DNA of 41,455 bases from Oehlia diaphana (taxonomy: Eukaryota > Glomeromycota > Glomeromycetes > Glomerales > Glomeraceae), in contig QZLH01000063.1 in the NCBI GenBank assembly GCA_003833135.1, positions 8,843 through 50,297 on the forward strand. Direction: 5' to 3'. Within the stretch, counting starts at the first letter, position 1. Each line of letters opens with the position of its first letter. This document shows, in pieces, positions 22,214 to 32,314 of the stretch. Under the pieces are notes generated by a model, which did no database searches, was not told the DNA's origin, and saw nothing but the letters and a program-made list of their open reading frames with translations. The translations under genes and the position numbers were made by a program.

Positions 22214-23690
22214 CTATTGCTTATAGATGCAAATTGTATAATCATTTCCGTCTATATCCTCTGGTACAAGTTTTAGATTGTAAAAAGAGTAATCATCAGG
22301 TAATGGCAACCAATTTCTTACTTTTTCGTGATCATCAACCGTAGCCGAAGAATACATTTTTCGCTGTAATCTCTCTTGATTTGTAAACTCGGTTCAAATT
22401 GTCAATAAAGAAATTGAAGATTTTTGTATAGCAATAAATTGCATCGAATGAAAATGGAATTAAGCATAAAACCAATTCAACAGCAAGAAACTTCTTATTG
22501 TCTAAAAGAGAGACGGAAAAAAGTGTAAGACGGTCCCCAATTATTTGAATATTATTATTTCTTTAGCAACTTCAACGCTGCAATCTAGGTTATTTCCTAA
22601 TGTTTGACGGAGCTACATACTGACATAATCAGTAGATTTTTTGTATGTTCTCTTGTGGTTTTAAAGGGAGGTCCAGAAACTTCAGTGTTCATTATTTCCA
22701 ATCCGTCAGACAAAATATATGACAAGTAAATCAGTCTTTCGTGGATTGATATCCTCTGCAAACATATTGCTTCTCTTTTATTGAGGCAACATTTTTTTCT
22801 ATCTATTCGTACTTAATATTTGGGAACGTATTTCTAAATGCACGGAAGATAGGCGAAAGAAGTTCCACAATAAAGGTTCTTTCTGCCATATCGCGATCTA
22901 AAACCTTTGGCATTTTGTATCTGAAGTTTGCGACGAAATCTAGGAATGTATCCCTTATGAAAAAGTTAAATTTTTGAATGTCACCGTTGATAGCTGTTTT
23001 CACAATTATTTTTGATTCTATCTCTGTGTACTCAGTTTCGAATATTTTCTCCAGCTTCTTAATAAAGGTTTCTTGCAAAATAAATGTGTCTTTTGCTTGT
23101 AATAGATTTTTTATTTTTATGTAGACTCCCTCATCAGCAGTTTCCTTGATGTATTTTATTGTCAAGTTAAACGCGCAAAAGAGGTAGTGCGAATCTCTAT
23201 CATACATCATTTTTATTATGAGGGGTAAAAATGGAAGCTTGCTGGGTCGTTTGGACAACAGAACGCGGCGTATCTCGCGAAATAGAAATGATATTATCTA
23301 ATGATTGTGTATCTTCACGTGAAATATTCGAACTTTCTAATAGCAACAGGGATTGTTGGGGTGTGCTTGGAGTAATTTCATATGAAGTCGTATCTTCTGG
23401 AATAAATAGCATCGTGGTTTGTTCCTCTGAAGTGTCTACTGATGGAATGATATATTTATCCGCACAATCACAATTCGTATGTAATCGTTTTGATCTTGGT
23501 CTTTGTTTCTTAATAGATTTCGAATCAGAAGTCAGAACATTTATAATAATGCAAAACAGTAAAAAAAAATCAAATTACTCTCTCGAGTTGCTCCGTGTAA
23601 TCTGGATCCGATAAATGATCCTCTTCTGAACTTTCAGTACTTTCAGTATAAATTATTGGCTTCCTCTTCTAGTCGATTTCTTTCATAAGA
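22214..23690 (-). pseudogene. Broken copy of an expanded, unnamed fungal gene family
   Basis: Minus-strand coding blocks run in order from about 23690 to 22214. First is a charged, Ser/Glu-rich segment (with YTESTESSEEDHLSDPDYTE, about 23590-23655), then after a possible intron a basic stretch (KKQRPRSKRLH) that leads into a Ser/Thr-rich linker to about 23230. A frame change near 23200-23258 leads to a 150-residue helical block that contains MAERTFIVELLSPIFRAFRN. A stop in KYE-stop-IEKN (22801) is followed by SDGLEIMNTEVSGPPFKTTREHTK. The C-terminal block WLPLPDDYSFYNLKLVPEDI follows with a natural-looking stop at 22216. I recognise the layout from many predicted proteins of Rhizophagus-type fungi (function unknown). 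The frameshift and several stops show this copy is dead. Only pieces of 60-150 codons remain open. Confidence 0.6.
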
Positions 23691-24585
23691 AAAAGTCGTA
23701 AATCAGTTTCAATCGATTGGCATCATTCATTAAATATTTCCTCATACAAAGAAATACAACAATTCATAGCTAAAATAAAAATTGTGCATGACTTGGCATT
23801 AAAATCGAAAGATCCACTATTGATCCTGATCACCGAGCTATCCGTAACTTGGTGAAAGTGAACCGATGTTCCACTGACTGATTTTCCTTTTCCTTCTTCC
23901 AATTTCGAGCATGAGTATAATCAGGACCCTTTAAATAATTTTGATATTAGTAAACTTCTTGATTATTTTAAAATCCATTATCCAATTTCACATTCCACAA
24001 GATCGACTCGAAGTTTCAAACGTAAGAAATTCTCAAAGATATTGTCTTATGCTCAGTGGGGCAAGTGCCAAGTCGACTCAAAGTCTCAAACGTAAGAAAC
24101 TCTCAAAGATGTCGTCTTGCGTACAGCACTGCTTCGTAGCTTATCTCAAAGACTTGATTGACGCATGACTCAAAGTCCTCATGCCAACGTCACCAATAAC
24201 TTATCCAAAAAATAACAAAGTAAACTTGCCTGTCTGTAAAGCAAGCGCCTGTTCCTGCCTTGGACCTTTTTGAGTATTGGAAATGGCCTCGGTACGACAG
24301 GTACGACTCGATTTTGCTTGAATAATAGTAGATTACATTCTTCCAAAAAAGTCAGATTGAAAAACTCGTGCACCTTATTAATGGACATTGTTGATAAAAA
24401 ATTATGTAAAAAAAGAATTCTTATATAATCGACTAAGCTACTTGATCGTGTACTAATTGTGTAATCCCTTTTTCTCGATTTAATGAAAATGCCAAAAAAC
24501 AAGGAAAAAAACTACTATGATCTATTCACACTTCATAATATATTAACTGACCTCTTTTGACATTTTATTTGATTAAAATATAGTT
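23691..24585. repeat. Spacer containing a tandem 70-bp duplication (24004-24143)
   Basis: CGACTCGAAGTTTCAAACGT at 24004 recurs as CGACTCAAAGTCTCAAACGT at 24074; similarity continues for about 50 bp, period 70. A further GACTCAAAGTC occurs at 24167. Because 70 is not a multiple of three the copies read in different frames, which argues against a coding repeat. A 107-codon minus frame (24179-24502) matches nothing I recognise. Confidence 0.5.
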
Positions 24586-25164
24586 AAATACAAGGAAAAC
24601 AAACCAATAAAATGGAGTGAAGAAGATGAAGTAAGCATTTTTCTCCAGTTGCGAAAGAAATCACGTATTTAAATCTAACCTTTCATCCTTTATAATACAG
24701 GAACATCGCCAGAAACTCATCAAACGCGTCGAGAGATATTCTGAAACTCGACAAAAAGTTCTATCTATTCCGGGCACCTCAGTCCTCGAAGATATCCAAT
24801 ATGCGATGACTCTTATCTACGAAGAATATAAGGCCAATACCTGGCCAGATAAATTCGAGCATAAATATGATTTATAACTTTCAGAATCTCCATTAATTAA
24901 GATCAATCGTCTTTTTGTTTTGTCTATTTACTTTTACTTTAATTTTGCATATTTACTAGGGAAGCTTTAGTTGCGGCCAGAATCCTGGAAGAATATTTAG
25001 ACTTAACAACAGTTTTACATGGAGATCTTAATTACGATTGACACTGGGCTGTTAATGAAACTGGAGAAATGCTTGATAAGGCTATAGAATATGATTCATC
25101 ATATGATGATCATCTTGAAGAAAGCGACCAAAAAGTGTATCTATCGATTCTAACACTAAAATAA
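24586..25164 (+). pseudogene. Broken small gene of unknown function
   Basis: Three plus-strand pieces look coding. The first has KENKPIKWSEEDE (ending 24630 before a GTAAGC donor). The second starts after an acceptor at 24701 and reads EHRQKLIKRVERYSETRQK, on to a stop at 24877 without a donor. The third (about 24961-25164) has ILEEYLDLTTVLHGDLNYD, an in-frame TGA at about 25039, then HWAVNETGEMLDKAIEYDSS to a TAA. The even charge pattern and the low stop density favour former coding sequence. The lost donor and internal stop suggest decay. I do not recognise the family; no start codon is evident. Confidence 0.4.
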
Positions 25165-25952
25165 CAGCCAACAACTAGATAAGTCTATGGCGTTTATATG
25201 TTATCACCCGTGCCTCCACAATATGAATATAATAACATAAGGATGTTGAAAGAAGTACAAATAACTATTAACTTTTGATTACTCGTTACAATTTGTGTAA
25301 TTCAATATACGAATAAAGTTAAGTGAATCTAAGAAGAGAGCTACAGCATATAATAACTGGGTATGAGATTACTAGATAACAACAAGATAATTGCAAAAAA
25401 ACCGAATTAATTTTTACTTTTTTTTATTAGTAAAGTCAAATATGTTTTATAAGGTGTTGCAATTATGATTTTAAAATTTTTGCGTTACAAGGATATTAAT
25501 ATTTAATTATAATTTTGGATAAAAAAGTGCTTTTTCTGATTATTTAGTCCAAATTTTTGTATTTTCATGTATTCCGTAATTAATAAAATCCTTTTTTATA
25601 TTAGTTAATAAAATGCTTAACCTTTTTTTTTTTTTTTGTTCTTTTTTTATTACAATAGTATGAATTAATAAAATCCTAAATACTGATAATTGATGTCTAA
25701 AATAATATTTTATAATTATTTATCACAGTTACCATCATATAATAGTTTCTACAGTTTACGAAAATAAAAACCCATTATTATTATATTACACCTAAATGTG
25801 ATTAGAGTAAAAGAGTTAAGGAACTGTTATAGTAAATGAACTCAATAACTATTAGATCTATCATATTGATTTTAATGACTTTTGCAAATTAAACTTCAAT
25901 CAACTGAAATATTAACACTTACGCTTATTATTTATGTTAATTCTTCTGCCTT
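25165..25952. other. AT-rich spacer
   Basis: Nearly 800 bp of very AT-rich sequence with T and A runs around 25415-25440 and 25625-25640. No coding signal seen. The right end probably holds the 3' UTR of the acyltransferase gene. Confidence 0.6.
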
Positions 25953-26981
25953 TCATTCGATTAAGGACTTGGGGTTGTTATTTTGAGTTAAATGCAAAGG
26001 AGATATCTCCTTTAATGTTTTCAACATTAATTCACGCGTAGAATTTGTTAATGTATCTATTTGGTCTATACTAATATTTGATACATCAATCGGCGGTAAC
26101 ACTACAAAAAGAATAAATTAAGTTAAACCAATTTTTTTTCTTGTAAATCTTTTTGATAATTAATTAAATACCTTTGACGTTAATTTCACCACCACGAAAT
26201 ATTTTACGTTTTGAATTATAATTATCGCTATAATTAGCAACCACAATAGGTACAATCGGAATTTTTGCTTGTACAGCCATATGAAAAGCTCCTTTTTTAA
26301 ATAATAATAAATCTGCTTCTTGTAATCTTGCTCTTGTACCTTCGGGAAAGATAAATACACTTGTGTTTTGTTTCTTTATTTCTTCTGCAGCATTTGTTAA
26401 CGCTTGTACTGCACTACCATGATTTTTTCGATCAAGAAATACCGCATGACCAAGTGACACTAATTAAAATTAACTGCGGCATAAGTCACATGCAAATCAC
26501 ATGATATGTATCACCAGATCAAAAAAGGCTTTCACTTACTGAACATTCCAAGAAGAGGAATAAATCTCAAAGAAGCTTTACCAACAACCACACAATGTTT
26601 AGGAAATATCCTTCCTAGCACTAATAGATCAACAGCAGCTTGATGGTTACATATAAAGATGGCAGGTCGTGTATTTAAATATTCTTCACCTTGTACTTTA
26701 AAAGAAATGCCTACAGCAGTACTAGCAAAATATCCGTAAGTCCTTGCTGTAACAAAATTAATTAACCCTCTTTTGCCTATTATACTAAATATAATCGCTA
26801 TTAAACTTCCATAAGCTGAAAATATTAATAAGAATATTATACTAATAAAAGCGCGTACTCCAAATTGTATTGTATTATTAACTCGACTTCCTGTATACAG
26901 CGCTGCTATTATTATCGCCGTTGCGAGCGGTCTTACTGGTACTACATCGAGCTTCATCTTTATTTCTTCAAATGAAATCAT
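25953..26981 (-). CDS. SLC1: 1-acyl-sn-glycerol-3-phosphate acyltransferase (LPAAT)
   Basis: Transfers an acyl chain to lysophosphatidic acid to make phosphatidic acid, the branch point of membrane lipid and storage lipid synthesis, in the ER membrane. Three exons on the minus strand (26981-26540, 26459-26172, 26101-25953) give 292 residues, typical for the PlsC family. Two or three hydrophobic segments lie in the first 90 residues. Motif I is NHQAAVD, with His113 and Asp118 as the catalytic HX4D pair. Motif III is FIFPEGTR (183-190), and IPIVPIVV forms motif IV. The C-terminal exon encodes a soluble tail (LPPIDVSNISIDQID). The start is the first Met of the frame. Similarity is to AGPAT1/Slc1; a related lysophospholipid acyltransferase with the same motifs cannot be excluded. 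Confidence 0.92.
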
Positions 26982-28280
26982 ATTATTTTAGAGTTTAAGA
27001 TAGTTGTTCTTGTCAAGCTATTGAATATTCTAATTTGCAAAAGCGAGCAAAGGTAAAAACGAGTGTGCAATACAATAAATAATACAGCTAAAATAGAAGT
27101 TTATAGTTGTATAAATTTCCTCAAAAATAAATGCATGTAGCGTTTATGTCATCAAACAGCCTCGTGAAAATTATTAAATTATTCTAATAAGAAATATAGA
27201 AGTGCAAATATGTTTATCAGGCTGAAAATATCCAAATTCAGTATTAGCACTCCCGATTTTAGACTTGAAGACCAATATACTGTAGTGCGGGATTCGGACG
27301 AAGTACAGCATAATTTATAATTAGATTTTTATTCATTTTTTAATTGATTTACGTTAAAACAAAAAACCGGGAGCATAATTAATTTGAATGGACATGGATA
27401 TATTCAAAACTTTTTTTTTTTGCGGCTAAATATTGTAAACTTAATTAAAGAACGAATAAAAATAACAGAAATACAAGTTTTTTTTACAATATGTCTATAT
27501 AAGTCTATCTAAGTTTGAGACACTACTACATAATCATCTCTCTATATTAGAACCCCTCTTGAGATAATACCTCTTTAACTATATTTTGGAGCTTTATATA
27601 TACAGTTTTGTAATTAAATATTTAATAATAAAAAAAATAAATATAAATATACAATTACAATTAATAATTATTACTTTAGTTATTATTGACTATATAAAAA
27701 GGTAAATTATAGCACAGCAAATGATACAATATAATTATTACAAATCAGTATTGATAAGAAAAGTACATGGGTAATAGGTTTTTTTTTCCCGAAGTATCAA
27801 AATCCCCTGGAGCGTGTCACTCATTAAATTTAACATGTGATTGACTATTAACAATTTTAAAAATTTTCCGGCTATCTATATGAAACCGGGAAATAAGTAT
27901 AAATTCAGCTAATCACTCGCAATTTTCAAAAATTAGATTCCCGGTCATTTATAAATTCAGCTCAATTTTCAAAACTATTGACACTTAGTACGACAGGGGA
28001 TTATTATAAATAATAATATATAAACAAAATTTATTATATTTCTATTACATAAATTATAATAAAGAAAATTTTAGCTATTCCAAATATAAAATCCTTAATA
28101 AAATATCTTAAATCGATTCGGTGATTCTAGTTACACAAACGGGATCAATAACAGGATCATCAAAATAACGCGATATTATCTTTATCTTCATTAAAACCAT
28201 GCACCAAAAAATGAAATAATAATAATTAAATCTATCTTTTTTATCTTATTTCTTTTAATTGAAAACGGTATTGGAAAAGA
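26982..28280. other. Long divergent intergenic region
   Basis: About 1.3 kb between the LPAAT and glycosyltransferase starts. Near 27895-27980 the string ATAAATTCAGCT followed by CAATTTTCAAAA occurs twice (about 27900 and 27951; the first copy has a 9-10 bp insert), a local duplication. Around 27525-27605 there is a block with CTCTCTATATTA and ACCTCTTTAACTATA that resembles the CTCTATATA repeats near 17920. No gene is seen. Promoters for both neighbours must lie here. Confidence 0.5.
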
Positions 28281-31058
28281 ATGCATCATAAGGAAAGTTC
28301 ACAAACACGTTTTTCCTATAATAAACGTGCTGGGATAACGTGTTATTTATTACGTACAAGTTCTTTTCCTAGAATATTTCGTTATATAGTTCTCCTCTCA
28401 CTTTCACTTTTCTTTTTTGCCATATTTTACTTAAATATCATAACGAATCACCAATACTCTCCCAAGCAACATAATAACATAAACAGTGAAAATGAGAATA
28501 TACCACACACTTACTTTGAAACTTTAAACACAGGTGTCTTTAAAGGTCATACTTACATAGAATTATTACATTTAGAATCGGCCTGGGGTTCAACATTAAA
28601 TTCTAAAGTGCCAGTAACAGTAATAATTATTCACGCTAATAATCAAAATAATCAAAATGATGAAGATGATGAAGATGATGATAGAAATATTGATAAACAA
28701 TTGGATGCGGTCCTTTCTCAAACAGTTAAACCCGAATCAATTTGGATAATAACATTAGCAGAACAAGTAGATAAAATAAATAAATTATTACTGGAAAAGA
28801 AGTTAATTAATTATGTACAAGTATATATTAAAGAAATTGATAATTTAGGTCCATTTGCATATTTACAAATAGCACAAAAAGTTCAAACAAAATATATATT
28901 GTTGCTGAATTCCGGAGTGATTTTAGGAAATCGATATTTACAAAATATGTTTTCTATATCAAATACAAAAGAGTATAACAATACATTATTGGGTACTATG
29001 GGAGCAAATCTTAATAATATACCAAGTGAGATTGATTATGAAGTTTCATTGACTTGTTATGATGATCATATATCATCATATTTTACATATTCTAATGATG
29101 TTATGATGAAATATTCAAGAACATCAAAACGGGTTGATATGTTAACAAATATATGGTTTTTACAAAAACAATGGTTATCAACTTTATTTAAAGAGAATAA
29201 TAAAGATGCCATATATCTTCCATTAGAATTTTTGATTAGTTTTGCTCTTAGGTATCGTTCTAATATACCTTCCATTATACTTCCTACATTTAATCAAGAA
29301 TCATGGGGTGATATAAGTACAATATCAATTCAAACCGTTACTTGCAATAACTTAAGACGAGAGTTTTCAAATAATGCTGCTTGGGTACATTATATTGAGC
29401 GTGGATACCCATTAATTGTAAAAGAATCTTCTAGTAAGAATAAGATTATGTTTATACTTGATGGAATTTATCAAGAAAAATATTTTAGATCACTATATTG
29501 TAAACTATCATTGAAAAGTAATAATTCGGTCAATGTTATTACAACAGGAAAAGATCGTGGATTAGATATATCAAGATTAAGGAATATTATTAAAAACAAC
29601 AAATCATGTGGTCATATAAATGTATATGATCTTGACATTCGAACCAATTCATTCGAGAATGATAATACTAATATTAGAAATCAAGTGTATAAAGATGTTA
29701 AACATATGATAGAATATTTAAACCCTGAAATATTAATTTATGCTAAAATTACAAAAGATTTCATCAATCAAGGAATTTCATCGGTGATTGAAGAATTTAA
29801 TATAGAGAATACTAATACCATTACGGTGATTAAAATACCATTAGAAGAAATTGAATACGTAACAGGATTGATAATTGATTTGCCATTTTATTCATTAAAA
29901 AATTGGAATAAACCAAAAATTCAATTGCAAATAATAACACAGAACAGGCCAGATTCATTATCACGATTAATTCATTCATTAAACGCGTCATATTACTTTG
30001 GTGATGATAATATTACATTAACAATAAATATGGACAGAGGAGCTGATCCAGTTACAATAGAATTTTGCTCGAAATTTCTATGGAATCATGGCTCAAAAAA
30101 TGTTCGTCATAGAGTAACCCAAGGAGGTTTACTACCTGCGGTAGTAGAATCATATTATCCAAATGATTATAATGATTATGGTATATTATTAGAAGATGAT
30201 GTTGAAGTATCTCCATTTTATTATCTCTGGGTTAAGTATACTATATTAAAATATCGGTATGGTCCTGCTAAATATCAAAGATTATTTGGTATAAGTTTAT
30301 ACGGACAAAGACAGATGGAGTTACATATGGTTGGTCGTAGACCATACGATCCTGAATTTATATTTCATGGAACAAAATTTCCTAGTCGCTCCCCTTATCT
30401 GTCTCAAGTACCATGTAGTTGGGGTGCGGTATACTTTCCTGAGATCTGGAAAGAATTTCATGAATATCTTATTAGAAGATTAGACGATGAATCAAATTAT
30501 CATTCACAAGAAATCATCGTACCAAATAGTAGATCATCATTTAAATGGAAAAAATCCTGGAAAAAATATTTTATTGAATTAATTTATTTAAGAGGTTATG
30601 TTATGTTATATCCTAATTATAAAAACTTCACTAGTTTTTCTACCAATCATGCAGAAATTGGCATACATATTCACCTTATAAAAGACAAACCTGAACCCGT
30701 TACTATATTTGGTGTACCTTTAATGAAAGATTTTACCTTATATGATGAATTGCCAAATAATCATTTAACCGATTTCACTGAATTACCTGTAACTAATCTT
30801 TGGGGTAATTTAACTACTTTTAATGATTTAATTAATCGTGGAATTAACCTTCATAACAATATTTCTCAATGTCCTCCTCATTACAAAGAAGAAAATGATC
30901 AACTTAATTTTAGTACACAAGATATTTTTTGTGTTGATGAAGAAAAGAAAAGAAATACTACTACTCAGGACTATATAAATTTTGAAAAACAGCATCGTGA
31001 AATTTTAACGGAATCGGATCAACGTAAATTAGAAGCCTCGATGACAAGCGTAATATAG
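28281..31058 (+). CDS. GT2-like type II membrane glycosyltransferase
   Basis: Single-exon gene for a 925-residue protein of the plant/fungal glycosyltransferase family 2-like group. The N-terminus is cytosolic and basic, followed by one membrane anchor at about residues 34-56 (IVLLSLSLFFFAIFYLNII), so the catalytic part would face the Golgi/ER lumen. An acidic run of Asp, Glu and Asn sits near 120-135. The central region (about 110-470) looks like a poorly conserved GT-A-type fold. The conserved core lies at about 550-800: QIITQNRPDSLSRLIHSLN, VTQGGLLPAVVESYYP, and the acidic GILLEDDVEVSPFYYLW, a likely nucleotide-sugar/metal site, then SQVPCSWGAVYFPEIWKEF, IYLRGYVMLYPNY and FSTNHAEIG. These blocks match predicted plant proteins of this group. 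Donor and acceptor sugars are unknown. It converges with the RRM gene, 40 bp between stops. Confidence 0.82.
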   Translation: MHHKESSQTRFSYNKRAGITCYLLRTSSFPRIFRYIVLLSLSLFFFAIFYLNIITNHQYSPKQHNNINSENENIPHTYFETLNTGVFKGHTYIELLHLESAWGSTLNSKVPVTVIIIHANNQNNQNDEDDEDDDRNIDKQLDAVLSQTVKPESIWIITLAEQVDKINKLLLEKKLINYVQVYIKEIDNLGPFAYLQIAQKVQTKYILLLNSGVILGNRYLQNMFSISNTKEYNNTLLGTMGANLNNIPSEIDYEVSLTCYDDHISSYFTYSNDVMMKYSRTSKRVDMLTNIWFLQKQWLSTLFKENNKDAIYLPLEFLISFALRYRSNIPSIILPTFNQESWGDISTISIQTVTCNNLRREFSNNAAWVHYIERGYPLIVKESSSKNKIMFILDGIYQEKYFRSLYCKLSLKSNNSVNVITTGKDRGLDISRLRNIIKNNKSCGHINVYDLDIRTNSFENDNTNIRNQVYKDVKHMIEYLNPEILIYAKITKDFINQGISSVIEEFNIENTNTITVIKIPLEEIEYVTGLIIDLPFYSLKNWNKPKIQLQIITQNRPDSLSRLIHSLNASYYFGDDNITLTINMDRGADPVTIEFCSKFLWNHGSKNVRHRVTQGGLLPAVVESYYPNDYNDYGILLEDDVEVSPFYYLWVKYTILKYRYGPAKYQRLFGISLYGQRQMELHMVGRRPYDPEFIFHGTKFPSRSPYLSQVPCSWGAVYFPEIWKEFHEYLIRRLDDESNYHSQEIIVPNSRSSFKWKKSWKKYFIELIYLRGYVMLYPNYKNFTSFSTNHAEIGIHIHLIKDKPEPVTIFGVPLMKDFTLYDELPNNHLTDFTELPVTNLWGNLTTFNDLINRGINLHNNISQCPPHYKEENDQLNFSTQDIFCVDEEKKRNTTTQDYINFEKQHREILTESDQRKLEASMTSVI

Positions 31059-31098
31059 AATATAATATAATATTTTAATGAACCTCCATATTGTAAAA

Positions 31099-31783
31099 TT
31101 ATTGTTCGGGAGATTGCATTTGTGTTGTATCTGATTTCCCTTCTTGTTGCTGCTTATCTCCTTCATTTTCATCTGATTCGTAAGGTACATTCGGGTCAGC
31201 AGATTTAAGCGCGTATTTTTGTAGCCACGCATCTTCGGACCATACTATAAACAATATTTTTGTATAAACAAAATCTTCAAAATATCGAAATACCATTAAA
31301 GACTAATTACAATATTTTACCTGCTCTCATACTTCCATCTTTAATTCGAATTGGTCTCGCTAAATTAACTTTTATTACTTTACCATATAGTTCTGATAAA
31401 TTCATATTATCTATTGAGGCTTGTGCGTCACTTGCTTCTTCAAATTCCACAAAGCCAAATCCGCGATGTTGATTATCTAACAAATGATTTAAAATGCATA
31501 AAAAACGTATAAATTATTTATAAGGGAAGAAAATTAAAGCATAGAATGTTACATACGAGATGCTGGATCTGGTGGTATTTGAATCTCTACTATGTCACCG
31601 AACGGAATAAATGCTGCATGTAAAATTTGTTCATTTACTTGATCGTCTAGTCCACCTATAGGAATATTAAGGGTTAGAAGGTAGTGGTAAAAGGTAAAAG
31701 AAAAAAAAATAATACATAATAATGCTCATAGTACCAACATAGATCGTAGTTCTATTATTGCTGTCTTTCATACCAGAAGTCAT
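31099..31783 (-). CDS. RRM protein equivalent to the N-terminal half of PPIE/Cyp33
   Basis: Four exons on the minus strand (31783-31735, 31655-31557, 31476-31321, 31244-31099) give 149 residues. Residues 6 to about 88 form one RRM: RNP2 is TIYVGGL and RNP1 is HRGFGFVEF. The sequence runs [19 protein letters not shown], then [20 protein letters not shown] and [20 protein letters not shown]. This follows nuclear cyclophilin E (PPIE, Cyp33) residue by residue, including the WS-D-WL motif just after the RRM. In PPIE a cyclophilin isomerase domain comes next; here an acidic, Gln-rich tail ends at a stop, and the neighbouring gene begins 40 bp later. It is therefore an RRM-only form. PPIE works in the spliceosome and with histone regulators; a splicing role is inferred, and the isomerase activity is absent. 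Confidence 0.85.
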
Positions 31784-32314
31784 CTTTTTCTTTGCGTTGA
31801 TCACAACATTGATGATCGATCATCAAATAGTTACGTAGTTGCACAAAAAAAAATCGTATGATATTCCCAATTGTTTCAGGTAAATTTACAAAGAACAAAT
31901 CGCATCAAATGAAACAGATATTATCTCGATTTAGAACAATGTTTCCTTATATTACTGCGTCTAAATTAACTTAAAATGAAACAACTAGCCCCCTAAAAAA
32001 TCTAAATTTTGCTATCAGGTCAGGTACATGAATATAAACAAACATAGGGAGTTTGTTTTTATATTTATTTTTTTGGATAACTGTCCATTTATATACTAGC
32101 ACACTATAAATTTTTTTATTTCTTTTAATACTCTATCATTTTGATATTTTACAACCACCTTTTTTATTCTAATAAAGTCTCTCGGCTGGCCGAGTTTATT
32201 ATTATCGTGAACATTTCTGTGTATTCTGTGTGTTTTTTGGTGTATACTTGTTTAAAATATAACGCGAAAATAATAAAAACCCACAATAATTTTAAAACCG
32301 AGAATAAATAAATC
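31784..32314. promoter_or_regulatory. Divergent promoter region of the RRM and Nox genes
   Basis: 531 bp between divergent starts. The only outstanding element is the GC-rich palindrome at 32181-32194, described separately. The rest is AT-rich with T tracts near 32050-32120 that may serve as nucleosome-free promoter sequence. Confidence 0.45.
32181..32194. promoter_or_regulatory. GC-rich palindrome CTCGGCTGGCCGAG upstream of Nox
   Basis: The 14-bp string has two 6-bp arms (CTCGGC and GCCGAG) around TG. It lies about 120 bp before the Nox start codon in strongly AT-rich surroundings. It contains CGG-N4-CCG in inverted orientation, the half-site arrangement bound by Zn(II)2Cys6 fungal regulators. 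Flanking AATAAA (32171) and TTTATT (32195) could extend it as a hairpin in the 5' UTR. Either reading is inference. Confidence 0.4.

Noticed and set aside
23941..24502. 75-codon plus and 107-codon minus frames as genes
   Set aside because: The first crosses a 70-bp duplication that shifts frame; the second has no recognisable feature.
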